A DNA stretch of 64,000 nt from Methanobacterium sp. ERen5 (GTDB lineage: Archaea > Methanobacteriota > Methanobacteria > Methanobacteriales > Methanobacteriaceae), in NCBI GenBank assembly GCA_024167805.1, contig CP099988.1:1992001-2056000 (forward strand), given 5' to 3'. Shown piece by piece: positions 9,979 to 19,730 of this stretch (positions are counted from its first letter, which is position 1; each line of letters starts with the position of its first letter). The position numbers and the translations under genes were made by a program. Below the pieces are notes generated by a model. It saw only the letters and a program-made list of their open reading frames with translations, searched no databases and had not been told where the DNA came from.

Positions 9979-11414
9979 TTGAAAAAACAGTTTATAGCTT
10001 TTGCAGCCTTAATTTTTATTTTTTTAATAATTGGGACAGTTTCAAATGTCAGTGCGTCGGATACTCTTCAGCCAAAGGTTAAAAGTATCAATCCCACAAA
10101 CAACTCTGTTAATGTGCCAACCTATCATAATGTCACCATAAAATTCACAGAACCTGTTAAAGTGGGAACAAATTATTTAACACTTAAAAACAGTAATGGA
10201 AAGTCTGTTCAATTTAAAAAGATTATAAATGGAAATACTTTAACAATCAAACCAACCTCAAACCTTTCTAGAGGGGTTAAATATGTGTTGATCTTCCACA
10301 CTGGTTGTGTTAAAGATCTTTCAGGAAATAAAATCGCTCCATTCACATCATGTTTTACAACAGACAGTACAGGACCTAAATTAAAATCTATTGATCCCGT
10401 CAAAAACGCATTTAATGTGAATTTGAACAAAACAATATGTTTAAAATTTACTGAGGCAATTAAATTTGGAAATAACCCGATTGAATTAGTAAGATCAAAT
10501 GGTTTACATGTGTCCTTCACTAAAATGATTAAAGGAAATTCTTTATTTATAAAACCTCAGTCTCTTTCAAGCGGCACTAAATATTTCTTCACTATCCATA
10601 CAAACAGTTTAAAAGATCTATCTGGAAACGGGGTATCCTCTTACAGCTCATTTTTTGTAACATCTTCTGGTTTAAACACTAATCATCCATTATCTAGAGT
10701 AAAAATCTGTTTCATTCATCATTCATGTGGGGGTAATTGGTTATCAAATGGTAATGGAAATTTAGGGGCAGCACTTAACCGCAACAACTACTACGTCACA
10801 GAAACAGACTACGGATGGAGTGCTGAAGATGGTGATAATTTAGGTGACCGTACCGATACAGTGAACTGGCCTGAATGGTTTAATGATAGAAAGATGTCCC
10901 ATGTATATCAAAACAATTACCACTCCTCCTACACCAATACCATTAGTAATCCTGGGGAGAAAACGAGATCATCATGTTTAAATCTTGTTTCCCAAACAGT
11001 GAAGTAGGTTCCAGTATTAATGACGAAAAAGCCATCTACAACAGCCTGAAAACATATTTTGCAGCTCATCCAAACAAATTATTCGTTCTCATAACCCCGC
11101 CAGGAGAAACACAGGTAGGTAGTTATAAATTAACCAAAGATCTATGCAACTGGTTAGTTGATAAAGATGGATGGTTAAGAGGTTACACCGGTAAAAATGT
11201 GTTTGTCTATGATTTTTATGGTACACTATCAGAAACTAACTCCCATCACAGATACTACAACGGAGTAATTCAACATGTTTATGCCTCTGATTATGATGGC
11301 ACATCTCCGTACCATAATGGAGATGACCACCCCAATGCATTAGGTAATCAAAAAGCAACCAATGAATTTATAACACTTTTAAACATTGCTTATAACCGTT
11401 GGAAAAATCTTTAA
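9979..11414 (+). CDS. Secreted protein: two SbsA Ig-like domains plus SGNH-like hydrolase domain (apparent frameshift at 10960-10963)
   Basis: Start TTG at 9979 with a GGGGG ribosome-binding site; the product begins (M)KKQFIAFAALIFIFLIIG, a signal peptide ending near VSASD. Two Big_5/SbsA Ig-like domains follow (VKSINPTNNSVNVP and LKSIDPVKNAFNVN). The C-terminal half has CFIHHSCGGNW (block I-like serine), the FKSCFPNSEV block, ITPPGET, and DDHPNALGNQKAT with the Asp and His expected of an SGNH/GDSL esterase. The frame is lost at four A; with five the sequence reads PGEKNEIIMFKSCFPNS. I infer a cell-surface esterase or deacetylase acting on wall or extracellular polysaccharide. Confidence 0.75.
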
Positions 11415-12105
11415 TATTTTTTTATAGAAGTTTTAAATTCAAGTCTATTGAATTAATTTAACTAAATGAAATCAAATAATAGCCAATTAAAATTTCATAG
11501 AAAAATATAACAAAAGAATCATTTTGACAATTTTCTTATATTTTCATTGGTATCATTTTATTTTTGAGGTTTTAATTTTATTAAAAAAATCCAATGATGG
11601 GATATGGGCACTAAATTAGATTTTTTTGACTTTTTTAAATTTATAACAATCATCTTCATATCTATTTGAATATTTATAATACTAAATACTTTATCTAAAC
11701 TTATTTTAATTTCTTCTGGCTTCAAACATCGATGTCATGCTTCGATAAGGTTAAATTAAAATCCTTAGAATATTTACGCAGTAAAGTTTTGATTAAAAAG
11801 ATCATTCTAATTAAGATCATGTATTACAGTTCTGATTTAAATAAATGTTTCTAAACAATCTTTAAAATTAGTAAAATTTTTAGAACTGCCCGTAAACTAA
11901 AATTTAATACCTTTCCCCCATATTTTCTTGAAAAGGTTGCAATAAATGCAGCCAACATAAACGTTCCTTATATCGCTTTAATACTGGCAATAATTGATAA
12001 ATCCCTTTAGGATGATAGGAAACAAACCATGGATTATCCATTTTTTGGAACCGGTTAAGCATGGACTTTAAACATCGAAAACAGATATTTAAAGTATTTA
12101 AAAGA
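11415..12105. other. Gap without a convincing gene
   Basis: About 690 AT-rich bases. The only open frame of note is on the minus strand at 11904-12143; its last 50 or so codons read like protein (KMDNPWFVSYHPKG, KRYKERLCWLHLL) but there is no recognisable start, ribosome-binding site or family. It could be a gene remnant, possibly of a transposase. Confidence 0.35.
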
Positions 12106-12776
12106 TTACAAACGAGCAATAACGGTACATGGTGCACTGTCAACTCCTTTGATCTGCCATGGAATCACCATGACTTTTTTAGGGTTAGTTTTTCGTCCAT
12201 GTTGAGGTTCATGTCTTCGATGAATAGAAGGGGTTCTCCATAGCGGGGGCTGGTTTTAAAGCCGGTGATATGGGTTTGTTTTGTATTTTCAGCATCTTGA
12301 TATCTTGACATGGATATGGTATCAATTCCAAGGCAACGGATTTGTGGATGGTTTTCCCTGATCCAGGCAACTGTTTCGATTGCTATCCCTGGACTTTTAG
12401 TCAAATATTTTTGAAGGTCTGCTTCTCTTAATTTTCCAAAACCTGTTTTAAAGAGCAGACATTCACATTTATCAAGGTCTGCATCCAGAATATCTTTGAT
12501 CTCTATGAGTTCGTAGGGGTTTTTTGGACAGTTGAGTACAATGGGATTTTTAAAGCTTAATTCTTCTGGGCTGTAGTCCGCTATGGACTTTCCAGTGTCT
12601 ACGAAATGTTTTGGTGCATCGATATGGGTTCCGCTGTGATTTCCAACGGTAATCTTGTAGGTGTTGTAATCATCTCCATTTTTTATTTGGGTTAAAGGTT
12701 CCAGAGATGGTTTTGTGGTACCTATGTAGTGTGGAGAATTGTTTTCTATTGGATAGGATAAAATTACAGTTTTCAT
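12106..12776 (-). CDS. Cyclase/kynurenine formamidase-like hydrolase (apparent frameshift at 12175-12180)
   Basis: About 223 residues of the cyclase family (PF04199 type). Metal-binding HXGTHXDXPXH-like motif is present as NHSGTHIDAPKHF, followed by CLLFKTGFG and CLGIDTISMSRYQDA. The first frame stops early after EKLTLKKSW; one more base in the run of six T (12175-12180) gives KKVMVIPWQIKGVDSAPCTVIARL with a TAA at 12106, the normal family C-terminus. It hydrolyses an amide or lactone in known members; the substrate here is unknown. It stands alone. Confidence 0.8.
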
Positions 12777-13001
12777 TTATTATCACCGTGTTTAAACTTT
12801 TTGTTTATAGGTGTAAATAGATTACAATTTTTGTTATCATGATCCAAACCATCAAATATAACTATTGTTATATTATTTTTACTGTTCACTTATTTGGGGC
12901 GACAATAATTGGAAATCTCAATATCAGAAATTTCATGTTGTTTCAACAACAAATATAGTATTAAACTTGACGAGTTTAGGCAAAAAATACGGGGTGATTT
13001 A

Positions 13002-13223
13002 ATGGCCAAAGTCAATGTAGATGTTAAAGGAGAAACATGTCCTGTACCTCTTGTAGAAATGAGAAAAGCCATCAGAAATGCTTCTGAGGGAGAGATAATA
13101 GAGGTGGAGGGAACCCATCCAGCATCCAAGAAGGAAATTCCAATGGCAGTTGAGGCATTGGGATCAGAAATTGTGGACATCCAAGAAACAAATGGTGTCT
13201 GGAAGATTAAAATTCGTAAATAG
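13002..13223 (+). CDS. TusA-family sulfur carrier
   Basis: 73 residues from ATG at 13002 (GGGGTGA upstream); longer upstream reading is not needed. MAKVNVDVKGETCPVPL holds the CPXP motif with the persulfide-carrying Cys13. TusA proteins pass sulfane sulfur from desulfurases to acceptors. It starts a group with the DsrE-like gene 8 bases downstream and the NifS-like gene, pointing to a sulfur relay. Confidence 0.9.
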   Translation: MAKVNVDVKGETCPVPLVEMRKAIRNASEGEIIEVEGTHPASKKEIPMAVEALGSEIVDIQETNGVWKIKIRK

Positions 13224-13231
13224 GTGATTTT

Positions 13232-13669
13232 ATGGTTGATGAAGCCAGTAAGGTTGATAAATCGACAATAATTGTTCACAGTGGAGATATGGACAAAATT
13301 TACAGTGCCATTATAGTATCAAACGGAGCTCTATCCATGGGAATGGAAGCATCATTATTTTTCACGTTTTGGGGTTTACAACGGCTTCAAAAGGGAGGAT
13401 TGGATAAAGGACCCCTATCCAAGATGCACTTCCTTGGCTTGGGCAAATGGATGATCAAGGGTAGGATGAAAAAAGCCAACGTCGTTTCCCTGGAACGTTT
13501 AATAAAAGATTTTAAAGAACTCGGAGGGAAAGTCATTGCCTGTGAAATGACCATGGAAATAATGGGAATTTCAAAGGATGACCTTGATCAAGAATTGATA
13601 GATGAATATGGGGCTGTTGGAACCTATGTCCAAGAAGCAAGGAACTCCAAGATCACGCTGTTCATATGA
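13232..13669 (+). CDS. DsrE/F/DrsH-like protein
   Basis: 145 residues of the DsrE/DsrF/DrsH-like family (PF13686 type): TIIVHSGDMDKIYSAIIVSNGA, FFTFWGLQ, then KVIACEMTMEIMG, whose cysteine is the conserved persulfide site. DsrE-like proteins exchange sulfur with TusA. Eight bases separate it from the TusA gene, so the two are co-transcribed. Confidence 0.88.
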   Translation: MVDEASKVDKSTIIVHSGDMDKIYSAIIVSNGALSMGMEASLFFTFWGLQRLQKGGLDKGPLSKMHFLGLGKWMIKGRMKKANVVSLERLIKDFKELGGKVIACEMTMEIMGISKDDLDQELIDEYGAVGTYVQEARNSKITLFI

Positions 13670-13740
13670 TCAACTCATCATGAACAAAACTCTTCTTTTT
13701 GGAATTTAGACAAATATTGAAAACAGGAGGGAAATGTGTT

Positions 13741-14905
13741 ATGGAAGTTAAGTACAGGTATTTGGATAATTCATCAATAACAAGGATGGATGAAAGAGTT
13801 TTAGAAGCCATGAAACCATATTTCTTCGAAAAATATGCTATTCCAACTTCTGAAACAGGATACTCCATGGGTATAGAGGCCCGTGAGGCTTTAGAAGATA
13901 GCAGAAACAGCTTGGCTAACTACATTGGTGCAGGTGACAATGAACTCATATTCACATCTGGAAGTTCTGAATCAAGTAACGCTGCAATTAAAGGTGCTGC
14001 AATAGCACAAAAGAAGAAAAAGGAAATCATTTAATTGTATCAAAAATTGAAGATTTTCCAGTATTAAATAGTTTTAAATCCCTTGAAAAACAAGGATACG
14101 AAGTTAGCTACCTTGATGTGGATGAGTATGGAAGGGTGGATCCTGAATCTGTCCAGAAACTTATCAAACAAGAAACCAGTCTAGTATCAGTACAGCATGC
14201 AAACCAGGAAATAGGTACTATCCAAGATATAAAAACCATAGCGGAGATATGTAATGAGAAAAATGTGCTTTTCCATACAGATGCAACCCACACATTTACC
14301 AAACTACCACTGGACCTTCATAAGATAAACGCGGATCTGGTAACAATATCTGCACACACCCTCCACGGACCAAGTGGAATTGGAGCACTTTACCTGAAAA
14401 AGGGAACACCATTCAATAAATATTTGGATGGAGGTTTCCAAGAATTCAACAAGAGAGGTGGATTGGAAAACATCCCCGGAGCAATAGGATTTAAAAAGGC
14501 AGTTGAACTCACAAGTAGGGATGAGAATGATAAATTCATTCAAATGAGGGATCATCTCATGCAACGTGTGCTAAATGAAATACCCAACACCACACTAAAC
14601 GGCCATCCCACAGAAAGAATTCCTCATAATGCCAACATAACATTTGACTATGTTGAGGGAGAATCAATCACACTCCACCTTGACATGAAAGGATTTGCAG
14701 TGAGCACTGGATCAGCATGCTTCAGCCGTTCACTCCAAGCAAGCCATGTTATTCTGGGAATAGGGGAGATCCTGAAAGGGCCCATGGATCACTTAGAATA
14801 ACCTTCGGGCGCTTTAATACAATGGATGATGTAGATGCCATGGCAGATGCATTAAACGAAATAGTGAGTAAATTAAGGGAAATTAGTGCAATTGGCACTG
14901 GATAA
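13741..14905 (+). CDS. NifS/aminotransferase V-like protein lacking the PLP lysine (apparent frameshifts at 14017-14021 and 14763-14766)
   Basis: About 387 residues once two single-base gaps are repaired (five A at 14017, four G at 14763), starting MEVKYRYLDNSSITRMD at ATG 13741. The cysteine desulfurase fold is evident: FTSGSSESSNAAIKG, VQHANQEIGTIQDI, HTDATHTF and the catalytic-loop cysteine in STGSACFSR. The segment that normally carries the Schiff-base lysine (SXHKXXGPXG) reads SAHTLHGPSGIG, with ACC (Thr) at the lysine position; this is not a one-base error. It follows TusA and DsrE-like genes and is probably part of their sulfur relay, but classical PLP desulfuration looks impossible. 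Confidence 0.8.
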
Positions 14906-14936
14906 AAATAAAAATAGGAGGTATGGTGGATGAATA

Positions 14937-16355
14937 TTAATCCAGATCCACCATTCTTTTTTGAAATTTCAGTGGAACATCATCATTCTTCTTTGCAGGG
15001 AACATGATGTTTCTAATCACACCAGATATGGTTTTAACAAGTATGGGTCCATCCATGATTATTTGCCGGATTAGGTACATTGGTCTCAGATAGAACTTTT
15101 TAAATGCAGATGCTTGTAAATTTCTAAGTTCATCCAAAGAACAATCTACTGTCTCAAGAATTGGAGAGATCAAAGTGTACTTGGACCAGTCCTTCACCTT
15201 GATGAGATCCTTCTCAAAGGTTTGCTGGTAAAACCGAGTTCCGGGATATGGTGTGGCCAGTGAGAATATGGCGTAGGAAGGATTGAGTTCCTTCACAAAA
15301 TTTATGGTATTTTTAATGCTTTCATGGGTGTCACCAGGCATTCCAAGAACAACTGATGCTATGGTTCTGATTTTTTCTTGACGGGACACTTCAAACGCGT
15401 CTTTGATCCTTTCGATGGTGGTTTGTTTGTTCACTGTGTCAAGCATCTGCTGATCTGCAGATTCAACTCCCATAAACACAGTGATGCACCCTGCTTTTTT
15501 CATTTTCCTTAGTAGTTCCTTGTTTAGGGAATCAACCCGTGATGTACAACCCCACATTACATCGATATTCCTCTCCGCAATACCTTCACAGAGTTCAATC
15601 ACACGTTTTTTACTTATGGTAAATGTGTCATCCATAAATGCGATGGTTTCAATGCCCATCTCATTTACAAGGTACTCCATTTCATCTAAAATCTTATCCA
15701 CAGATCTCATACGGAGTTTGGATCCATGCATGGCTGCAGATGAACAGAAAGAACATTGCATAGGACAACCACGGCTGGTTATCATGGTTGACATCTTAGT
15801 GTCCATGTTCAGAAGTTTATAACTGTCCATGGGAAGCAGATGTCTGGCAGGGAGTGGTAAACTGTCAAGGTCCATGATTAACTGTCTTGGAGGAGTTACA
15901 ACATCATCAAATGCTATTCCATTAACAGATGCTAATGGCAAGTCATGTTCCAATGATCGTGTAAGATCAAGGAGTGTTTCTTCTCCCTCACCAATGGTAA
16001 CCACGTCTACGAAGTCGTACTTCAAAATTTCCTCATAGTTAAAGCTTGGATGGTAACCTCCCATCACTATCAAAGAGTCTTTACAAACACTTTTTGAGTA
16101 TTCTGCTGTTTCAAGTGCCTTGGCTATGGTTGGTGTCAGTGCTGTGAGTGCAATGATATCTGGTGAGAATTCCATGAGTTGCCTACCCACAGATTCAAGA
16201 TCCATCTCAAGTGCGCAGGCATCAATGATAATGACTTCCACACCATTTTCTTCCAGAACTGCGGCCATGTATGCTAGTCCTAATGGGGGTGCAACCACTC
16301 CCATAAATTTATATTTTGAATCCAGTTGAGCTGGATTTATTAACGCTACCTTCAT
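14937..16355 (-). CDS. B12-binding radical SAM protein
   Basis: 472 residues from ATG at 16355, preceded by GAGGTGA; the upstream in-frame extension is unlikely. An N-terminal cobalamin-binding Rossmann domain (VALINPAQLD, VVAPPLGLAYMAAVLEE, GGYHPSF) is followed by the radical SAM cluster SRGCPMQCSFCS and a TIM barrel (FMDDTFTISKKRV, FMGVESADQQML). This architecture is shared with methyltransferases and C-C bond enzymes acting on lipids or cofactors; the substrate here cannot be told. It converges with the NifS-like gene. Confidence 0.85.
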   Translation of the reverse strand: MKVALINPAQLDSKYKFMGVVAPPLGLAYMAAVLEENGVEVIIIDACALEMDLESVGRQLMEFSPDIIALTALTPTIAKALETAEYSKSVCKDSLIVMGGYHPSFNYEEILKYDFVDVVTIGEGEETLLDLTRSLEHDLPLASVNGIAFDDVVTPPRQLIMDLDSLPLPARHLLPMDSYKLLNMDTKMSTMITSRGCPMQCSFCSSAAMHGSKLRMRSVDKILDEMEYLVNEMGIETIAFMDDTFTISKKRVIELCEGIAERNIDVMWGCTSRVDSLNKELLRKMKKAGCITVFMGVESADQQMLDTVNKQTTIERIKDAFEVSRQEKIRTIASVVLGMPGDTHESIKNTINFVKELNPSYAIFSLATPYPGTRFYQQTFEKDLIKVKDWSKYTLISPILETVDCSLDELRNLQASAFKKFYLRPMYLIRQIIMDGPILVKTISGVIRNIMFPAKKNDDVPLKFQKRMVDLD

Positions 16356-16723
16356 TTGGTCACCTCGTTGATTTTCAAAAGTAATACATGCGGTAAAAAT
16401 CAATAAAATAGATATGATGACTTCTTTTAACAAGAAAGTTTTAAACAAAGGTGTAAACAAGAATAAAAGTATGTATACTATTTTGTAAACAATATAAATT
16501 ATAGATATAACTAATTCACGTTACTGTTATTTAAACCTTGTGCAGATGGGTGTTGGGAAGAGATACAAGTACCACATCACCAATTCGGAGCAGATAACAA
16601 TTTAAAAACAATCTAAACCTAATATAATCACTTAAATATATAAATATCCCTCAACTGGTATTAATTGTTCATAACCCGGGATTATGGCGGATTAGAGTGG
16701 GCAAATATTTTTTGACTGTTGTT
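16356..16723. other. Intergenic region
   Basis: About 370 AT-rich bases between two leftward genes. It should hold the promoter of the radical SAM gene; nothing else recognised. Confidence 0.4.
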
Positions 16724-18763
16724 TCACAATCGCTCGTTGTATTTTAATTCTTTAAATTTTAAAAGAAATGATGTTCCATTGTTTGATTTTATTTCAAGTT
16801 CACCTTCAAGCTGTATTGCTAAACTTTTAACAAGTTTCAAACCGAGGGTTGATGACTCTTGAATATTTAAATCTTTAGGAAACCCTTTTCCATTATCTGA
16901 TACGTATAATAAATAATAATCATCAACATATTTGAGTTTAAGAGTGATCATGCCACTTTTATTTGGAAATGCATATTTTGTGGAGTTGGATACTATTTCG
17001 TTCACCATCAAACCCATGGGTATTGCAGTGTCAATGTTTAGTTTGATGTCTTCAACATCCACATCAATTCTTATGTCCGATGAAGGATTGGAGTAAAATT
17101 TGACTATGTCACTCACCAAGTTGTTTAAATATTCTGTCATGTTTAATTTCCCAATGTTCTGGCCGTGATAAAGTTTTTCATGTATCATGGCCATGGATTT
17201 AACACGACCTCTGCTTTCTTTAAGGATGTCGACGGTTTCTTGGTTGTCTGTGTGGTTGGCCTGAAGTGACAGTAGGCTTGAAATGATCTGCATATTATTT
17301 TTCACACGGTGGTGAATTTCTTGAAGCAGAACTTCCTTCTCCTTTAGTGAATCCATAATTTTTTCTTCAGCATCCTTGATATCAGAAATATCTATGATGA
17401 TGCCCCTGAACCCCTCAAATATTCCCCTGTTGAAAATGGGGTTTGAATGAATGATAATTGGAAACAGAGTTCCGTCCCCTTTTTTTGCAGTGTACTCATC
17501 ACCAGAACCATTTCCATTGAGAACTTCAGTTATTTTGCCCTTTGATATGGATCTTTCTTCTTCTATTATGAGTTCCAATATATTGAGACCTTCCTCAAGA
17601 TGTTTCTGGGTGTAACCAAACATTTCAAAGCCATAAACATTCATGAAGGTTAACTTGGCATTTTCATCTGTTTCAAATACCGTTTGGGGAAGCAGATCTG
17701 CAAGTTCCCTGTACTTCTTCTCAGATTTGGCTATTCTGTTCTCAACACCCTTTCTCTTGGTGATATCTTCAAAGATGTATATCCAACCTGAAAATAATCT
17801 ATTACTATAAACAGGGGTAAATTGAACTTCTATCCACATATTTTTGGAGCTATCCAACTTTAAATCTATTGAACCATCATATCTTCCATTTGGCGCTATT
17901 TTATCCCATATTTCTAATTCGTCCCGGGCTTTCAGTCCGATACAGTGCTTATTTAAACTAAGCAGTTTTTCAGCCGCTGGATTGAGGTCCATTATTCTTT
18001 CGTAGGTATCTAATACAACAACTCCATTTTTCATACTCCCAAAAAGTCCTTTGTATGCTGGAGGCATTATGTCCAGGAGTTTGTACCAGAATATGCTCCA
18101 GACAATGAGTATTCCTGATATTGTTATGATGAGGGGTGTTGGATCAAAATGGAATGGATAAAGGTTGGCTGCATAAATGGAATTACTTAATAATGGGATT
18201 AAAGCTGCTAAAAATATCAGCATGGCCTGTTTTTGATATAAATGTGAGGTTTTGAATAAATTCTGTCCAACCATGATGAGTCCAGCCAATATCAGGATGA
18301 ATGAGTATATTGCTGAGAAAATTGCTGCAGGACCGTGTTGATAAATTAGAAACAATCCATCTGCAGTGTAAAGGGGAGTTATTGTCGGCCAGATAAGTCC
18401 ATGCCAATCGTTGGTTAAGACCAGATAAATGATGAAAATTGGAATTAAAAATAATATAATTACCCTGGGCTTTTTTATTACTTCCTGGTTCTGGGTGTAA
18501 TCTAGGGTGAACAGAAACCAAAGTGGAGGTATCAAAATCATTCCTACGTAACTCAGTTTTGCGTAGATTATTTTCAGTACGATGTCTGTTGATGAAATTT
18601 CCAATGCACTCGTAAGTGACCATTCCGTCACAAATATGAAAAGTAGACAAAGATATAGGGCACCATTGACTTTTCGCCTTTTCCAAGCACTCCAAGACAA
18701 AAAAATACTAATCAATGAGCTGAATATCAACAATAGTGAGTATGTGATGTACTGAAATTCCAT
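16724..18763 (-). CDS. Sensor histidine kinase, 7TM-PAS-PAS-HisKA_2-HATPase
   Basis: 679 residues. About 225 residues of seven membrane helices resemble the HisKA_7TM input module (FLFTLDYTQN, WHGLIWP). Two PAS domains follow (DTYERIMDLNPAAEKLL; EKKYRELADLLPQTVFETDE, the second with a FRGIIIDISD end). The HisKA_2 box [14 protein letters not shown] has His near residue 484, and an intact HATPase has NEIVSNSTKYAF (N box) and YVSDNGKGFP (G1 box). Kinases of this class usually act on separate receivers; the receiver-PAS gene at 47243 is one candidate in this window. Confidence 0.92.
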   Translation of the reverse strand: MEFQYITYSLLLIFSSLISIFLSWSAWKRRKVNGALYLCLLFIFVTEWSLTSALEISSTDIVLKIIYAKLSYVGMILIPPLWFLFTLDYTQNQEVIKKPRVIILFLIPIFIIYLVLTNDWHGLIWPTITPLYTADGLFLIYQHGPAAIFSAIYSFILILAGLIMVGQNLFKTSHLYQKQAMLIFLAALIPLLSNSIYAANLYPFHFDPTPLIITISGILIVWSIFWYKLLDIMPPAYKGLFGSMKNGVVVLDTYERIMDLNPAAEKLLSLNKHCIGLKARDELEIWDKIAPNGRYDGSIDLKLDSSKNMWIEVQFTPVYSNRLFSGWIYIFEDITKRKGVENRIAKSEKKYRELADLLPQTVFETDENAKLTFMNVYGFEMFGYTQKHLEEGLNILELIIEEERSISKGKITEVLNGNGSGDEYTAKKGDGTLFPIIIHSNPIFNRGIFEGFRGIIIDISDIKDAEEKIMDSLKEKEVLLQEIHHRVKNNMQIISSLLSLQANHTDNQETVDILKESRGRVKSMAMIHEKLYHGQNIGKLNMTEYLNNLVSDIVKFYSNPSSDIRIDVDVEDIKLNIDTAIPMGLMVNEIVSNSTKYAFPNKSGMITLKLKYVDDYYLLYVSDNGKGFPKDLNIQESSTLGLKLVKSLAIQLEGELEIKSNNGTSFLLKFKELKYNERL

Positions 18764-18871
18764 TTAATGGCCCCATAATTTTAAATTTAATTGATTTACC
18801 TACTAAATATGCTTTGCTATTTAATTTTTGGATAGAAAAAATTTTTAGCTTGGAGAACCACTAATTAGTAC

Positions 18872-19554
18872 ATGGAAACAGGCAGTGGATGGAAACAGTT
18901 TGTTGGTAAAGAAACCCCTTCTACAGTAGAACTCAGTGAACTTTTCTTTCGCAAGGTTACAACTGAAACCAAAGTCGTGGATTTTGGATGCGCATGGGGT
19001 AGAGTTGGATTTGAACTACAGAAAAAAGGATACGATGTTTGTGGATTTGATATCAATGAACATTCAATTAAATACGCATCAGAACAAGCAAAGAAAACCA
19101 ACGATAAATATCCTGGAAAAATAGATTTCATAACTGCAGATGCATTAAATTTACCTTATAAAACTAATTATTTCGGTGCATGTATAATTCAGGCCTTTTT
19201 AACCACTATTACCGATCCTGAGGCTAGACAGGAAGTTATTAAAGAAGCTTGGAGGGTTCTTGCACCTGGTGGAATACTCTACCTTGCAGATTTCGGACAG
19301 AATTGGAACAATCCCCTTTACAAAGCAAGGTACCTGCGAGATTATTCATCAACAGGAGAAAAGGGAACATTTTTTGTGACTGAAGATGGTAAAGAAGGAG
19401 GAAAAGAACTTTTTTGGTTCATCACTACACATTAGATGAACTGAAACAACTCCTAACAAATCGGTTCATCATAGAAACAACGCTGAATACCACCTTCAAA
19501 ACGTTTCATGGTAACAACACTGTGGGTTACATCATCATGGCCAAAAAAATTTAA
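18872..19554 (+). CDS. Class I SAM-dependent methyltransferase (apparent frameshift at 19410-19415)
   Basis: About 227 residues. METGSGWKQFVGKETPS leads to motif I VVDFGCAWGRVGFEL, then FDINEHSIKYA, ITADALNLPY and AWRVLAPGGILYLADF. The first frame stops after FWFITTH; adding one T to the run of six at 19410 gives ELFLVHHYTLDELKQLL and an end at IIMAKKI with TAA at 19552-19554. Substrate unknown; similar to small-molecule (UbiE/COQ5-like) methyltransferases. Confidence 0.8.
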
Positions 19555-19730
19555 TTTTGAAAAGAAGGATAAAGAGTGGCGGGATATATAGAACCAATGA
19601 GTCTACAGTTGAAAAAATTTATGGGTGAATTCCCTGAAAATGCAGATATACTAATTATTAATGGGTTGTTGAGTTAAAAAGCTCATTTTGAACTTAAATA
19701 GAGATTTTACGTTTATTAAGATTTGGTACC

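Noticed and set aside
11904..12143. 79-codon minus-strand ORF as a gene
   Set aside because: Its first part overlaps the restored C-terminus of the cyclase-like gene; the rest has no start, ribosome-binding site or recognised family.
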